Of a DNA stretch of 64,000 nucleotides, positions 16,956-27,942 are shown piece by piece. Location of the stretch: NCBI RefSeq assembly GCF_002865585.1, contig NZ_CP025581.1, positions 2,170,001 to 2,234,000 of the forward strand, written 5' to 3'. This DNA comes from Nocardioides houyundeii. Lineage in GTDB: Bacteria > Actinomycetota > Actinomycetes > Propionibacteriales > Nocardioidaceae. The notes under the pieces were generated by a model. It had not been told where the DNA came from. It was given only the letters and a program-made list of their open reading frames with translations, and ran no database searches. Made by a program: the position numbers and the translations under genes. The first letter of the stretch is position 1. Each line of letters opens with the position of its first letter.

Positions 16956-17513
16956 TCAGGACTCCTCGGGAGTGGTGCCGCTGGACGAGGGCTTGGACAG
17001 CCCCGCGCGCACGGACCGGAACAGGTCGACGGTGAGCCACACCGAGAACAGGGCGAACCCGACCGGCGCGGCGAAGGTGGCGGGCCAGATGGTGATGCCG
17101 CTGACGCCGGCGGTACGTCCCAGGTCCATGCTGTCCAGCGCCATCTCGGCGGTGTAGTAGGTCAGCGCCACGGCCAGGGCCAGGGTGAGCAGGTCAGTCC
17201 CGGCCTGGACGAAGGGCTGCGCCCGCGCGGGGATGTGGTCGAAGAGCAGGCGTGCCTCGATGTGCTCCTTGTTGCGTTGGGCGGTGACGATCCCGACGAA
17301 CGCGACGATCGGCAGGTACCAGAACTGCGTGTACTCCAGCGTCCCGTGCACGGGACTGCTGCGGAACGTGCGGGACAGCGCGTTGACGGTGACGTGCAGC
17401 ATCATCGCGATCGTGACGAACGCGGCGGCGCCGGCCAGGATCCGGCTGAACCAGTCCCCGGTGGGCGGCGGGTCCTCCAGGGCGTTGATCTCTGCCTCTG
17501 CGTTGACGCTCAT
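16956..17513 (-). CDS. TRAP transporter small permease (DctQ-type)
   Basis: A 185-residue four-helix membrane subunit that stabilises DctM. Landmarks are VTVNALSRTF near residue 42 and EYTQFWYLPIVAFVGIVTAQRNKEHI (cited piecewise: QRNKEHIEARLL), the characteristic DctQ loop after helix two. Its ATG overlaps the stop of the acyl-CoA ligase gene (ATGA), so transporter synthesis is coupled to the ligase. Confidence 0.88.
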   Translation of the reverse strand: MSVNAEAEINALEDPPPTGDWFSRILAGAAAFVTIAMMLHVTVNALSRTFRSSPVHGTLEYTQFWYLPIVAFVGIVTAQRNKEHIEARLLFDHIPARAQPFVQAGTDLLTLALAVALTYYTAEMALDSMDLGRTAGVSGITIWPATFAAPVGFALFSVWLTVDLFRSVRAGLSKPSSSGTTPEES

Positions 17514-19297
17514 GCGTACAACCTCTCGATGGTCTCGGAGTACTTGCGCGCGATCTCCCCGCGGCGCATCTTGGACGTGGGAGTGAGCTCGGCCGAGCCG
17601 GGCACCCACTCCACGGGGAGCACGTGGAACCTCTTGACCTGCTCGGGACGGTTGAGCCGGGCGTTGCCCGCGTCCACGCCCTCCTGCACCGCCTGCAGGA
17701 GCTCGGGAGCCTGGCTGAGGTCGGCCAAGCCCTCGAACCGGAGGCCTCGCTGCCGCGCCCAGGTGAGGGCGTGCTCGGAGTCCAGGACCACCAGGGCCAC
17801 GTTGTAGGGCCGGGCGTCGCCCAGGCACATGACCTGGTTGATCAGCGGAGAGGCGCTGATGATGGCGGACTCGACGGTGACCGGTGAGATGTTCTTGCCG
17901 CTCGAGCTGATCAGGATCTCCTTCTTGCGGCCGATCACCTTGAGGTAGCCGTCCGCGTCGACCTCCCCCAGGTCGCCGGTGTGCAGCCAGCCGTCGCCGT
18001 CGATCGCCTGGGCGGTCTCGGCGGGTCGGTTGTGGTAGCCCACCATCAGCGTCGGGCCACGTAGCAGGATCTCGCCGTCGTCCGCGATGGCCAGCTCCAT
18101 GTGCGGACCGGCGCGTCCCACGGTGCCGATGCGGATCGTGTCGGCCGTGGCGGCCGTGCCGCCGGCGCCGCTCTCGGTCAGGCCGTAGACCTCGCCCATG
18201 GGGATCCCGACGGCGTGGAAGAACTCCATCAGCGGACCCGGATTGGGCGCCGTGGCGACGATGGCGATCCTCAGGTCGTCCAGGCCCACCTCCTGGCGCC
18301 AGGGCTTGAACACCAGGGTCCGTGCCTCCCGGGAGGCCGCCAGCACGTCGTCGGGCACGATCCTGCCGGCCTGCTCCAGGCGCACCTGCTCCCGGCTGGC
18401 GTCCAGCCCTGCCCTGACCCGGGCCTGCTCTGCCTCGTCCAGCCCGAGCAGCCAGGTCTCGAAGGTCGCTCGGAGCTTCTCGAAGACGCGAGGCGGCCCG
18501 TAGAAGTAGCCGGGCCGGATGGCCGGAACGAGGTCCGCGACCTTGCGGGGGTCCGCGACGGTGACGGCTTCGAACCCTTGCACCACGGTCATGCAGTAGC
18601 CGCCGGTCCGCTCACCGATGTGGGCGGTGGGCAGCCACGACACGATGATGGTGCCCGCGGGCACCCGGACGCTGCGCAGCGTCGAGTCGGCGGCGTGCAT
18701 CAGGTTGCGGTGCGAGATCAGCGCCCCCTTGGGCGTGCCCGTCGTGCCGCTGGTGTAGATCATCGTCAGCAGGTCGTCCGGCTCCGGCTTCGGTACGGCG
18801 TCGAGGTCGACGTCCGCGCCCGCGGCGTGCACCGCGGCCGGATCGAGCCAACCCTCACCGGGCTCCGCGTCCAGCAGCACGCGCACGGCCGGCAGGGCCA
18901 CCCCCGACAGCGTGGCCACCAGACCGTGCTCGGCCACCACGGCCCGGGCGTCGGAGTCCTTGAGCGAGTAGGCGTTCTGCTCGGGCGAGGAGGAGGCGTA
19001 GAGGGAGAACGGGACCGCGCCGATCCGGACCAGGGCCAGGTCCACGGCGAAGAACTCCGGGCGGTTGCTCAGCAGCAGCGCCACCTTGTCGCCGCGGCGC
19101 ACCCCGAGACCGGCGAAGCCCGCCGCCCACCGGTCCACCGCGGCGGCCAGCTCGGACCAGGTGTAGCTCAGGCGGCCGTCGTGCGAGCGCACGGCCGTGG
19201 CGTCGGGACGGGTCGCCACCGTGCGCGCCAGAGCGGCGGTCAGGGTCGGGGCGAGCTCCAACGGGACGTAGTCCTCGTGGTCGTTCGGTACAGGCAT
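17510..19297 (-). CDS. long-chain-type acyl-CoA synthetase (AMP-forming)
   Basis: A 595-residue adenylate-forming ligase that activates a carboxylic acid to its CoA thioester with ATP. The P-loop-like motif IYTSGTTGTPKGA is near residue 180, motif EVYGLTESGA near 375, the hinge region GYLKVIGRKKEI near 455, and the C-terminal catalytic Lys is in LTPTSKMRRGEI. The insertion between about residues 260 and 340 is typical of FACS/bubblegum-type long-chain enzymes, longer than in short-chain ligases. It is closely related to the ligase at 41.5-43.3 kb. It is the first gene of an operon with a TRAP transporter and has two regulon palindromes upstream. Import and activation of one acid is the obvious reading. 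Confidence 0.9.
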   Translation of the reverse strand: MPVPNDHEDYVPLELAPTLTAALARTVATRPDATAVRSHDGRLSYTWSELAAAVDRWAAGFAGLGVRRGDKVALLLSNRPEFFAVDLALVRIGAVPFSLYASSSPEQNAYSLKDSDARAVVAEHGLVATLSGVALPAVRVLLDAEPGEGWLDPAAVHAAGADVDLDAVPKPEPDDLLTMIYTSGTTGTPKGALISHRNLMHAADSTLRSVRVPAGTIIVSWLPTAHIGERTGGYCMTVVQGFEAVTVADPRKVADLVPAIRPGYFYGPPRVFEKLRATFETWLLGLDEAEQARVRAGLDASREQVRLEQAGRIVPDDVLAASREARTLVFKPWRQEVGLDDLRIAIVATAPNPGPLMEFFHAVGIPMGEVYGLTESGAGGTAATADTIRIGTVGRAGPHMELAIADDGEILLRGPTLMVGYHNRPAETAQAIDGDGWLHTGDLGEVDADGYLKVIGRKKEILISSSGKNISPVTVESAIISASPLINQVMCLGDARPYNVALVVLDSEHALTWARQRGLRFEGLADLSQAPELLQAVQEGVDAGNARLNRPEQVKRFHVLPVEWVPGSAELTPTSKMRRGEIARKYSETIERLYA

Positions 19298-19401
19298 GGG
19301 TCTCCTCGTGCTGGTGGCGCCCGGACGGGCGGCAGACCGGCGCCCGACCCGCAGATGACAGCCACCGCGAATCGAGGAACATGACGCACGTCACATGATC
19401 A

Positions 19402-19415
19402 ACCAACCGTTTGGT
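19402..19415. promoter_or_regulatory. regulon palindrome, site 4 (ACCAACCGTTTGGT)
   Basis: Near-perfect palindrome 104 bases upstream of the ligase/TRAP operon, within the divergent region shared with the LLM/crotonase operon. It has the highest symmetry of the set together with the site at 29464. Confidence 0.8.
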
Positions 19416-19471
19416 TCCGTCAAGGCCTGTCCAGACCCGAGTTCTCGCCCCGCCCGAACCCTTGCCAACCC

Positions 19472-19485
19472 AACAACCGATTGGT
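19472..19485. promoter_or_regulatory. regulon palindrome, site 5 (AACAACCGATTGGT)
   Basis: Consensus copy with one arm weakened (AACAA for ACCAA), 31 bases before the LLM gene start and probably overlapping its promoter. Confidence 0.65.
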
Positions 19486-19516
19486 AGTTTCGCCGCACCC
19501 GACCCCAAGGATGTGC

Positions 19517-20548
19517 ATGAAGCTCTCGACCGCCCTCGACTACGCCGGCGACCCCCGCGCCGCCGCCGATTCCGTCCGCGCCTTGGAGCAGGCAGGCCTG
19601 GACACCGTCTGGGTCGCGGAGGCCTACGGGTTCGACGCCCCCAGCCTGATGGGCTACCTGGCGGCCCGCACCGAGACGGTGGAGATCGGCTCCGCGATCA
19701 TGAACATCTACTCCCGCACCGCCACCGCGCTGGGCCAGACCGCTGCCGGGCTGGACAACGTGAGCGGGGGCCGCACGATCCTGGGGCTCGGCGCCTCGGG
19801 TCCCCAGGTCGTCGAGGGCTGGCACGGGATCGCCTACGAGAAGCCCGTCGCGCGGATGCGCGAAGTCGTCGACATCATCCGGCGGGTGCTGCGCCGGGAG
19901 GTGATCGAGAACGACGGCCTGATCAAGCTTCCCCTCCCCCAGGGCGAGGGCACGGGTCTGGCCAAGCCGCTCAAGCTGCTCAACCGGCCCGGCCGCCCCG
20001 CCGTGCCGATCTACGTCGCGGCACTGGGTCCACGCAGCGTCGAGGGCACCGCGGAGTACGCGGACGGGTGGATCCCGACCATGTTCGTCCCGGAGCGGGC
20101 CGGCACGGTCTGGGGAGAGTCGCTGGCAGCCGGGACCGCCCGGCGTACCGAGGGGTTGGCGCCGCTCGAGGTCGTCGCCGGCGGGCTGGTGGCGATCGGC
20201 GACGACGTCAAGGGCTGCCTGGACCTGGCCCGGCCGATGTTCGCGCTCTACATCGGCGGGATGGGCGCTCGGGACAAGAACTTCTACAACGACCTGGTCA
20301 GCCAGCTCGGCTGGGCCGAGGAGGCCCGGGAGATCCAGGACCTGTATCTCGCCGGGCACAAGAAGGAGGCCGAGGCCCGAGTGCCGCTGGACCTGCTCGA
20401 GGCGACCAACCTGGTCGGCCCGCGGGACTACGTGCTCGACCGCATCGCGGCCTACCGCGAGGCGGGGGTGACGAACCTGATGATCAAGCCCGCGGGCGAC
20501 GACCCGGTGACGACCGTGCGCGAGATGCGGGACCTCGTCGACCGATGA
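19517..20548 (+). CDS. LLM-class F420-dependent oxidoreductase (first copy)
   Basis: A 343-residue luciferase-like TIM-barrel enzyme of the class that mostly uses coenzyme F420 in actinobacteria. Landmarks are an N-terminal DYAGD, DTVWVAEAYGFDAPS near residue 35, the IGSAIMNIYSRT strand, the LGASGPQVVEGWHG segment near 95, and a C-terminal TNLMIKPAGDD. It should carry out hydride transfer, for example alcohol oxidation or enone reduction, on a pathway intermediate. ATG at 19517 has AAGGA five bases upstream. Its stop overlaps the start of the crotonase gene (ATGA). A frameshifted paralogue lies at 24.1 kb, also divergent from a ligase and under the same palindrome. Confidence 0.85.
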   Translation: MKLSTALDYAGDPRAAADSVRALEQAGLDTVWVAEAYGFDAPSLMGYLAARTETVEIGSAIMNIYSRTATALGQTAAGLDNVSGGRTILGLGASGPQVVEGWHGIAYEKPVARMREVVDIIRRVLRREVIENDGLIKLPLPQGEGTGLAKPLKLLNRPGRPAVPIYVAALGPRSVEGTAEYADGWIPTMFVPERAGTVWGESLAAGTARRTEGLAPLEVVAGGLVAIGDDVKGCLDLARPMFALYIGGMGARDKNFYNDLVSQLGWAEEAREIQDLYLAGHKKEAEARVPLDLLEATNLVGPRDYVLDRIAAYREAGVTNLMIKPAGDDPVTTVREMRDLVDR

Positions 20549-21312
20549 CGGCGCACCCCGAGGCGGCACCCCTGGTGCTGCTCTCCGTGGCCGGCGGCGT
20601 GGCGACGGTGACCCTGAACCGTCCCGCCAGGCTCAACGCCCTGCTGCCGCAGACGTTCGCCGAGCTCCGTGCCCATCTGGCCGCGCTGACCAGCCGGAGC
20701 GACGTGACCTGCCTGGTGCTCACCGGGTCCGGACGGTCGTTCTGCGCCGGGCTCGACCTCGACGCGATCGACCCGGACGCCGAACCGGCAGGTCACGAGG
20801 CGGCCGAGACCATCGACCTGCTCGAGTCCTTCCCGTTTCCCACGATCGCCAAGATCACCGGGCACTGCCTGACCGGCGGCCTGGAGCTGGCGCTGGCCTG
20901 CGACCTGCTGGTCTGCGCCGACGACGCCTCCTTCGGCGACACCCACGGACGCTGGGGCCTGGTGCCGGCGTGGGGGCTGTCCGTCCGGCTGCCGGAGCGG
21001 GTCGGGCGCTCCCGAGCGCGCGAGCTGAGCTTCACCGGCCGCATCGTGGCCGGCAGCGCGGCCGCTGCGATCGGCCTGGCTGACCGCAGCGTCCCGCCGG
21101 GCCAGCTCGACGACGCCGTCGCGGAGCTCGCCGGCGAGATCGCCAGCGGCTCCCGGGACAGCAACCGGATCTACAAGTCCCTGTACGCCGAGCGCGGCAG
21201 CGCCGAGCGCACCCGCGCACTGGCCTTCGAGCGCAGCCTGCCCTACGGCCTGCCCGCCGACATGCGCGCCCGACTGGCACCCCGCACCCGCGAGCCGCCT
21301 ACCGGGTCCTGA
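20545..21312 (+). CDS. enoyl-CoA hydratase/isomerase family protein
   Basis: A 255-residue crotonase-fold protein. The oxyanion-hole region FCAGLDLDAI is near residue 72 and TGGLELALACD near 112. The first hydratase glutamate (GGLEL) is present, but the second is replaced by His in FGDTHGRWGL, so plain hydration is doubtful and isomerase, hydrolase or retro-Claisen chemistry is possible. It is coupled to the LLM gene by an ATGA overlap. The 3' end overlaps the convergent nitroreductase gene by 14 bases. Confidence 0.85.
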   Translation: MTAHPEAAPLVLLSVAGGVATVTLNRPARLNALLPQTFAELRAHLAALTSRSDVTCLVLTGSGRSFCAGLDLDAIDPDAEPAGHEAAETIDLLESFPFPTIAKITGHCLTGGLELALACDLLVCADDASFGDTHGRWGLVPAWGLSVRLPERVGRSRARELSFTGRIVAGSAAAAIGLADRSVPPGQLDDAVAELAGEIASGSRDSNRIYKSLYAERGSAERTRALAFERSLPYGLPADMRARLAPRTREPPTGS

Positions 21313-21990
21313 AGTCGACCGCGACCTCGACCGGGGCCCTGGTGGTCCGGAACGCGTTGGCGGGGTGCGAGGGGTCCTCGTAGCCGAACGAGACCGCGCA
21401 CACCGTCATCCGGTCCTCGGTCAGACCCAGGTGCTCCCGCACGCCGTCGGAGTACATCGCGATCGCGGCCTGCGCCACCGAGGCCAGACCGAGCGACCTG
21501 GCAGCCAGCATCAGGTTGCCCACGTAGCCGCCGCAGTCCACGGCGCCGTACACCCCCTGGTCGCGGTCGGTGGTGATGACCGCGACGTGCGGGGCGCCGA
21601 AGAACGAGAAGTTCCGCCCCGCCTGCTCGGCCCGGGCAGCCCTGTCCTCGCGGGCGATGCCGAGGCTCTCGTAGAGCGCGAAGCCGCTCTCCTTGCGCCG
21701 CTCGTCGTACACCCCGGCGTACTTGGCGGGGATCTCGAAGTCCGAGCGCGGAGGGTGGCTCGCGGTGTAGTCCGACAGCGCCGCAGCGAACCGGGAGGTG
21801 GCCTCCCCGGAGGTGACCGTGACCTGCCAGGGCTGGGTGTTGCACCACGAGGCGGTGCGCTGGGCCAGCTCGAACAGCCGGTTCAGGGTGTCCTGGGGCA
21901 CCAGGTCGGGCAGGTAGCCACGGCAGCTGTAGCGCTCGTCGAGCAGCTGGGCGAGGGCCTGCTGGGTCTGGCTGCCGGTGAGCGTCGTCA

Positions 21991-21991
<1 letters not shown>
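21299..21991 (-). CDS. nitroreductase family protein
   Basis: A 230-residue FMN-dependent nitroreductase-fold enzyme, usually a dimer. The N-terminal RYSCRGYLPD matches the FMN phosphate-binding Arg region. TASWCNTQPWQV near residue 47 is the other FMN contact, and the C-terminal AVSFGYEDPSHPAN is typical. Members reduce nitro groups, quinones or enones, or act as flavin-dependent dehydrogenases. Its ATG touches the stop of the upstream ligase fusion (positions 21991), so it is the second gene of a leftward operon controlled from 23.9 kb. Confidence 0.88.
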
Positions 21992-23904
<1,913 letters not shown>

Positions 23905-23938
23905 CTGTCGGGATTACGCGTGGCGACATCCTACGCCT

Positions 23939-23952
23939 ACCAAACGGATGGT
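23939..23952. promoter_or_regulatory. regulon palindrome, site 6 (ACCAAACGGATGGT)
   Basis: Identical in sequence to site 2. It lies 35 bases upstream of the ligase-SnoaL fusion and about 100 bases upstream of the divergent LLM gene, so it can control both. Confidence 0.75.
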
Positions 23953-24051
23953 TGCCAAGCCCTGTGACGCCGGACATAATCACCCTGTGCGCACGGGGCG
24001 TCCGGCACGAACCCGGGGGTCGTACGACGACGTGGAACGAGGAGCGTAACG

Positions 24052-25070
24052 ATGGGGCATGACCTGAAGCTGGGCCTGGGGCTGGGCTACTGGGCGAAGC
24101 AGCCCGACGACGCCACCGAGGCGGTGCTCGCCGCGGAGGAGGTGGGGTTCGACTCGGTGTGGGCCGGCGAGGCCTACGGCTCGGACGCGCTGACCCCCCT
24201 GACCTGGTACGCCGCTCGCACCACGCGGATCAAGATCGGCACCTCGATCATCCAGCTCGACGCTCGCACCCCGGCGAACGCGGCCATGGCCGCCATGACG
24301 CTGGATGCCCTGAGCCAGGGCCGGCTGATGCTCGGGCTGGGGGTGTCCGGGCCGCAGATCGTGGAGGGCTGGTACGGCCGCCCGTTCCCCAAGCCGCTGG
24401 CGCGGACCCGGGAGTACGTCGAGATCATGCGCCGGATCTGGGACCGCGAGGAGCCGTTGACGCACGAGGGCGAGTTCTTCCCCCTCCCCCATCCCGGTGG
24501 CGCCGGGCTCGGCAAGCCGCTGCGCCTGATCACCGAGCCCTTCCGCCCCGGGTCCCGGTCTACCTCGGCGCCCAGGGCCCCAAGAACGTGGCCCTCGCCG
24601 TGGAGATCGGCGACGGCTGGCTCCCGGCCTTCGTGCACGTCGACAAGTTCCAGGAGATGTACGGCGACGCGCTGGTCGACCGGCGCCCCGACCTCGACAT
24701 CGTGGCGAGCGTCAACACGTTCGTCGACGACGACCTGAAGGCCGCGTTCCGACGCGCCAAGGAGCCGCTGGCCTGGTACGTCGGCGGCATGGGCGCCAAG
24801 GGTGCGAACTTCCACTACGACGCGGTCACCCGAGCCGGGTTCGGCCAGGAGGCCGAACGGATCCAGGAGCTCTTCCTGGCCGGCCGCCGGGACGAGGCGG
24901 TCGACGCGGTCCCCGACGAGCTGGTCGACGGCACCTCGCTCATCGGCTCCCCCAAACGGATCAAGGAGCGCCTGGAACGCTGGCAGCGCTCGGAGGTCGA
25001 CACCGTGGTGATGATGGGTCTGCGCGACACCGCGGACATCCGCGCCCTGGCGAAGGAGATCGACCTGTGA
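24052..25070 (+). pseudogene. LLM-class F420-dependent oxidoreductase, second copy, frameshifted
   Basis: The N-terminal half (MGHDLKLGLGLGYWAKQPDD through LRLITEPFRP) and the C-terminal half (VPVYLGAQGPKNVALAVEIG to the stop) are in different frames. They meet at the run CCCC-GGG at 24546-24552; one added C rejoins them into about 339 residues, collinear with the first LLM protein (same [24 protein letters not shown] and WYVGGMGAKG blocks). Missing one base in a G/C run fits a sequencing error. Its end overlaps the next ligase gene start (GTGA). If intact, it is an F420-type oxidoreductase co-expressed with a ligase. Confidence 0.75.
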
Positions 25071-26664
25071 GCACCGCCACGGACTCGGCGACGCCGTCCA
25101 GCGCCGGCCCCCGCACCGCTTCCGACCTCCGGTTCCGGCCCGGGGTCGCCGCGTGGATCACCCGGCACGCCGACCGGACGCCGGACAAGCCGGCCATCAT
25201 CACCTCGGACCGCACGCTCTCCTACGCCGACCTCGAGCGACGCACGTGGCAGGTCGCCGACGCGCTCCGCCAGCTGGGCGTCTCGCGGGGGACCGGGTGG
25301 CGGTGCTGCACGAGAACCACGCGGAGTTCATGCCCGCCACGCTGGGGATCCTGCGCCTCGGCGCCGTCTTCGTGCCCCTCAACCTGCGGCTGGCCGCCCC
25401 CGAGATGGCCGCGCTGGTCGCGGACAGCGAACCGGTCGCCGTGATCACCACCAGCGGCTACCGCGACCAGGCGGCCCTCTTCGCCCGGGCGAACCCGACC
25501 CTGTCGACGTTCTTCACCGATGGCCCGCCCGAGGACTTCCCGGGCCGGGTCGCGGCATGGCCCCAGCCGGACCAGGTGGTGACGCCCTTCGCCGTCGAGG
25601 AGTTCGACGACGACTCCGCCGCGGGGCTCTTCTACACCTCCGGGACCACGGGACTGCCCAAGGGCGCGATCATCACCCACGGCAACATCCGGTCGGTGGC
25701 GACCTCCCTGGCCGTCGACATCGGGTTCACCGGACAGGACCGACCCCTGGTCTCGCTGCCCATCAGCGTCTCCGGGGCGATGCTGGCCGGGGTGCTGCCC
25801 TTCCTGCACCTCGGCTGCACCCTGCGGCTGCTGGAGCAGGGCACCCCGGAGGCGATCGCCGCAGCGATCCGCGACCACCGCCCCACCTACATGGCCAGCG
25901 TCCCCACGGTCTTCAAGTCGCTGCTGGACCACCCGTCCTTCGCGGACCTGGACCTGACCTGCTTCAACCGGGTCCTCTCGGCCGCGGCGCCGATGCCGGT
26001 CTCGCTGATCGAGCGCTTCCAGGCCCGCGGGCTGTCGGTCTTCGTGCAGGGCTACGGCCTGACCGAGTCGTGCGGCTTCTCCACCTACCTGATGCCCGAG
26101 GACGCGGTGCGCAAGGCCGGCTCGATCGGCAAGTCCCTGCTCTACAGCGACGTCCGGGTCTTCCGCGACGAGGTCGTGGCCGCCCCCGGTGAGATCGGCG
26201 AGATCCGGGTCTCCGGACCCTCCGTCATGGCCGGCTACTGGCGGCGCCCCGACGAGCGCGCCGTGGTCGACGGCTGGCTGTGCACCGGGGACCTGGGGTA
26301 CGCCGACGAGGAGGGCTACCTCTACGTCACCGGCCGCCTCAAGGACATGATCGTGACCGGCGGGTTCAACGTCTACCCGGCTGAGGTGGAGAACGTCATC
26401 TACCAGCTGCCCGAGGTCGCGGAGGCCGCGGTGATCGGCGTACCGGACGACCACTGGGGCGAGCGGGTCGTCGCGGTGGTGCGCCCGCACCTCGGCACCG
26501 ACCTGGACGAGGCGGCCGTGCTCGCCGCGTGTGCCCAGAGCCTGGCGGACTACAAGCGGCCCAAGGAGGTCCTGCTGGTCCGCTCGTCGTTCCCGATCAA
26601 CGCCACGGGCAAGGTGATGAAGGCGCAGCTCCGGGAGTCGCTGGTGGCGGGCACGCTGGCCTGA
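25067..26664 (+). pseudogene. acyl-CoA synthetase (AMP-forming), frameshifted
   Basis: The first about 75 residues (through ADALRQLGVSRG) are in one frame and the remainder (GDRVAVLHENHAEFMPATLG on) in another. They join at a run of five G at 25287-25291; a sixth G gives one continuous ligase of about 532 residues. Motifs are FYTSGTTGLPKGAI, GYGLTESCGF, WLCTGDLGYADEEGY, hinge VTGRLKDMIVTGGFNV, and catalytic Lys in INATGKVMKAQLR. It is a medium-length acid:CoA ligase. The GTG start overlaps the LLM stop, so the two genes form an operon divergent from the ligase-SnoaL fusion. A real loss of function cannot be excluded. Confidence 0.75.
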
Positions 26665-26673
26665 GCGGCCAGC

Positions 26674-26701
26674 GGCTGCCGGCTGCCGGCTGCCGGCTGC
26701 C
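26674..26701. repeat. 7-bp tandem repeat (GGCTGCC x4)
   Basis: Four perfect tandem copies in the short gap between convergent genes. It probably arose by slippage, and no hairpin of note forms. No function is suggested. Confidence 0.85.
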
Positions 26702-26706
26702 GGCGG

Positions 26707-27126
26707 TCAGCCGACCTCGATCGGCTGGTCGCGCAGCATCCAGGTGCCGGTCGCGGCGGCGCACAGCCTCCCGGTGCCGTCGAAGACCTTCACCTGCGGC
26801 ACGCAGGTACGGCGTCCGCGCCGCAGGATCTCCACCTCGACCCGGAGCGGTCCACTCCGCGCCGGCGCCAGGAAGTGCACGCTCAGGTCACCGGTCGCCG
26901 AGTCCTGACCGGTCGCCCCGGTCACCGCGATCCCCGCGGCGACGTCCGCAGCGCCGGCGATCACCGCGCCCGAGACGTGCCCGTCCGGGTTCCGGTGGCA
27001 GTCCTGGACGTGCACCTCCACGAGGGCTCCGTCGGAGCGCACCTCCACGCACCGCAGGCCGAGCAGCTCACTGATCGGCAGGGCGTTGAACCAGCCGACC
27101 AGCTCGTCGGACACCTCAGTGGTCAC
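26707..27126 (-). CDS. hotdog-fold thioesterase (PaaI-like)
   Basis: A 139-residue hotdog protein of the PaaI/YdiI type. The segment NPDGHVSGAVIAGAADVAAGIA (residues about 46-68; landmarks DGHVSGA and AADVAAG) corresponds to the substrate and catalytic helix, with Asp in the helix, and LSVHFLAPARSGPLRVEVE is the typical long strand. It would hydrolyse a stalled acyl-CoA to free CoA. The GTG start overlaps the end of the upstream crotonase by 11 bases, placing it last in the ligase-crotonase-thioesterase operon. Confidence 0.82.
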   Translation of the reverse strand: MTTEVSDELVGWFNALPISELLGLRCVEVRSDGALVEVHVQDCHRNPDGHVSGAVIAGAADVAAGIAVTGATGQDSATGDLSVHFLAPARSGPLRVEVEILRRGRRTCVPQVKVFDGTGRLCAAATGTWMLRDQPIEVG

Positions 27127-27940
27127 GGAACGTCGGCGTACGGCGCTCGGAGAACGCGGTCGTCGCCTCGCGGAAGTCGTCGGTGGAGGTCATCATGATC
27201 TGGGTCCGGTTCTCGACCTCGATCATCTGCTCCAGCGAGACGCCGTCCCGCGAGAGGTTCAGCAGCGACTTCGTCATCCGGGTCGTGAACGGGGCGAGCT
27301 CGCACATCTCGGCGGCCAGCTCCAGGGCAGTCTCCATCCCGTCCCCGGGCGCCACGAGGCGACTGAGCAGGCCGAGGTCCAGCGCCTCCTCGGCATCGAC
27401 GTCCCGCCCGGTCAGCAGCACCTCGGCGGCCTTCTCGAAGCCGATGATGCGCGGCAGCAGCCAGGAGGACCCCATGTCTCCTCCGGAGGCGCCCAGCTTG
27501 ACGAACGCCGGGTTGAACCGGGCGCCGGGCTCGCCGATGCGGACGTCGGAGGCACAGGCGATCGACAGCCCGCCACCGACGGCCACGCCGTGCACCACCG
27601 AGATCACCGGTTGCGGGATCTTGCGGAGCTTGGTGACCAGCCGCCCCACGGCCTCCTGCAGGCCGTACATCGTCTGCACCCGTCCCACGTCCGGCACCCA
27701 CTCCTCGCCGGCGGCGACCGCGTGCAGGTCCATGCCGGCACAGAAGGCGCGGCCCGCACCGGCGAGCACCACCACCCGGTGCTCGTAGTCGTAGAGCAGG
27801 TCGTCGAGGATCTCGTGGAACCGGCGGAGCAGGCCGTGGGACAGCGCGTTGAGCCGGTCGGGCCGGTTCAGCGTCAGCACGGTGACGGCGCCGTGGTGCT
27901 CCACGGTGATCGAGTCGGTGTCCACCTCAGGTGCGCTCAC
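27116..27940 (-). CDS. enoyl-CoA hydratase/isomerase family protein
   Basis: A 274-residue crotonase-fold protein with FCAGMDLHAV near residue 70 and VAVGGGLSIACASD near 125. Both hydratase glutamates are replaced (Ser in GGGLSIA, Ala in FNPAFVKLG), so it is unlikely to be a simple hydratase. The GASGGDMGSSW segment suggests a specialised member of the family. GTG at 27940 follows the ligase stop by two bases. Operon: ligase - this gene - thioesterase. Confidence 0.85.
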   Translation of the reverse strand: MSAPEVDTDSITVEHHGAVTVLTLNRPDRLNALSHGLLRRFHEILDDLLYDYEHRVVVLAGAGRAFCAGMDLHAVAAGEEWVPDVGRVQTMYGLQEAVGRLVTKLRKIPQPVISVVHGVAVGGGLSIACASDVRIGEPGARFNPAFVKLGASGGDMGSSWLLPRIIGFEKAAEVLLTGRDVDAEEALDLGLLSRLVAPGDGMETALELAAEMCELAPFTTRMTKSLLNLSRDGVSLEQMIEVENRTQIMMTSTDDFREATTAFSERRTPTFRDH

Positions 27941-27942
27941 GG

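Noticed and set aside
26674..26701. GGCTGCC repeats as a terminator
   Set aside because: Repeats are direct, with no self-complementary arms, so they do not form a hairpin.
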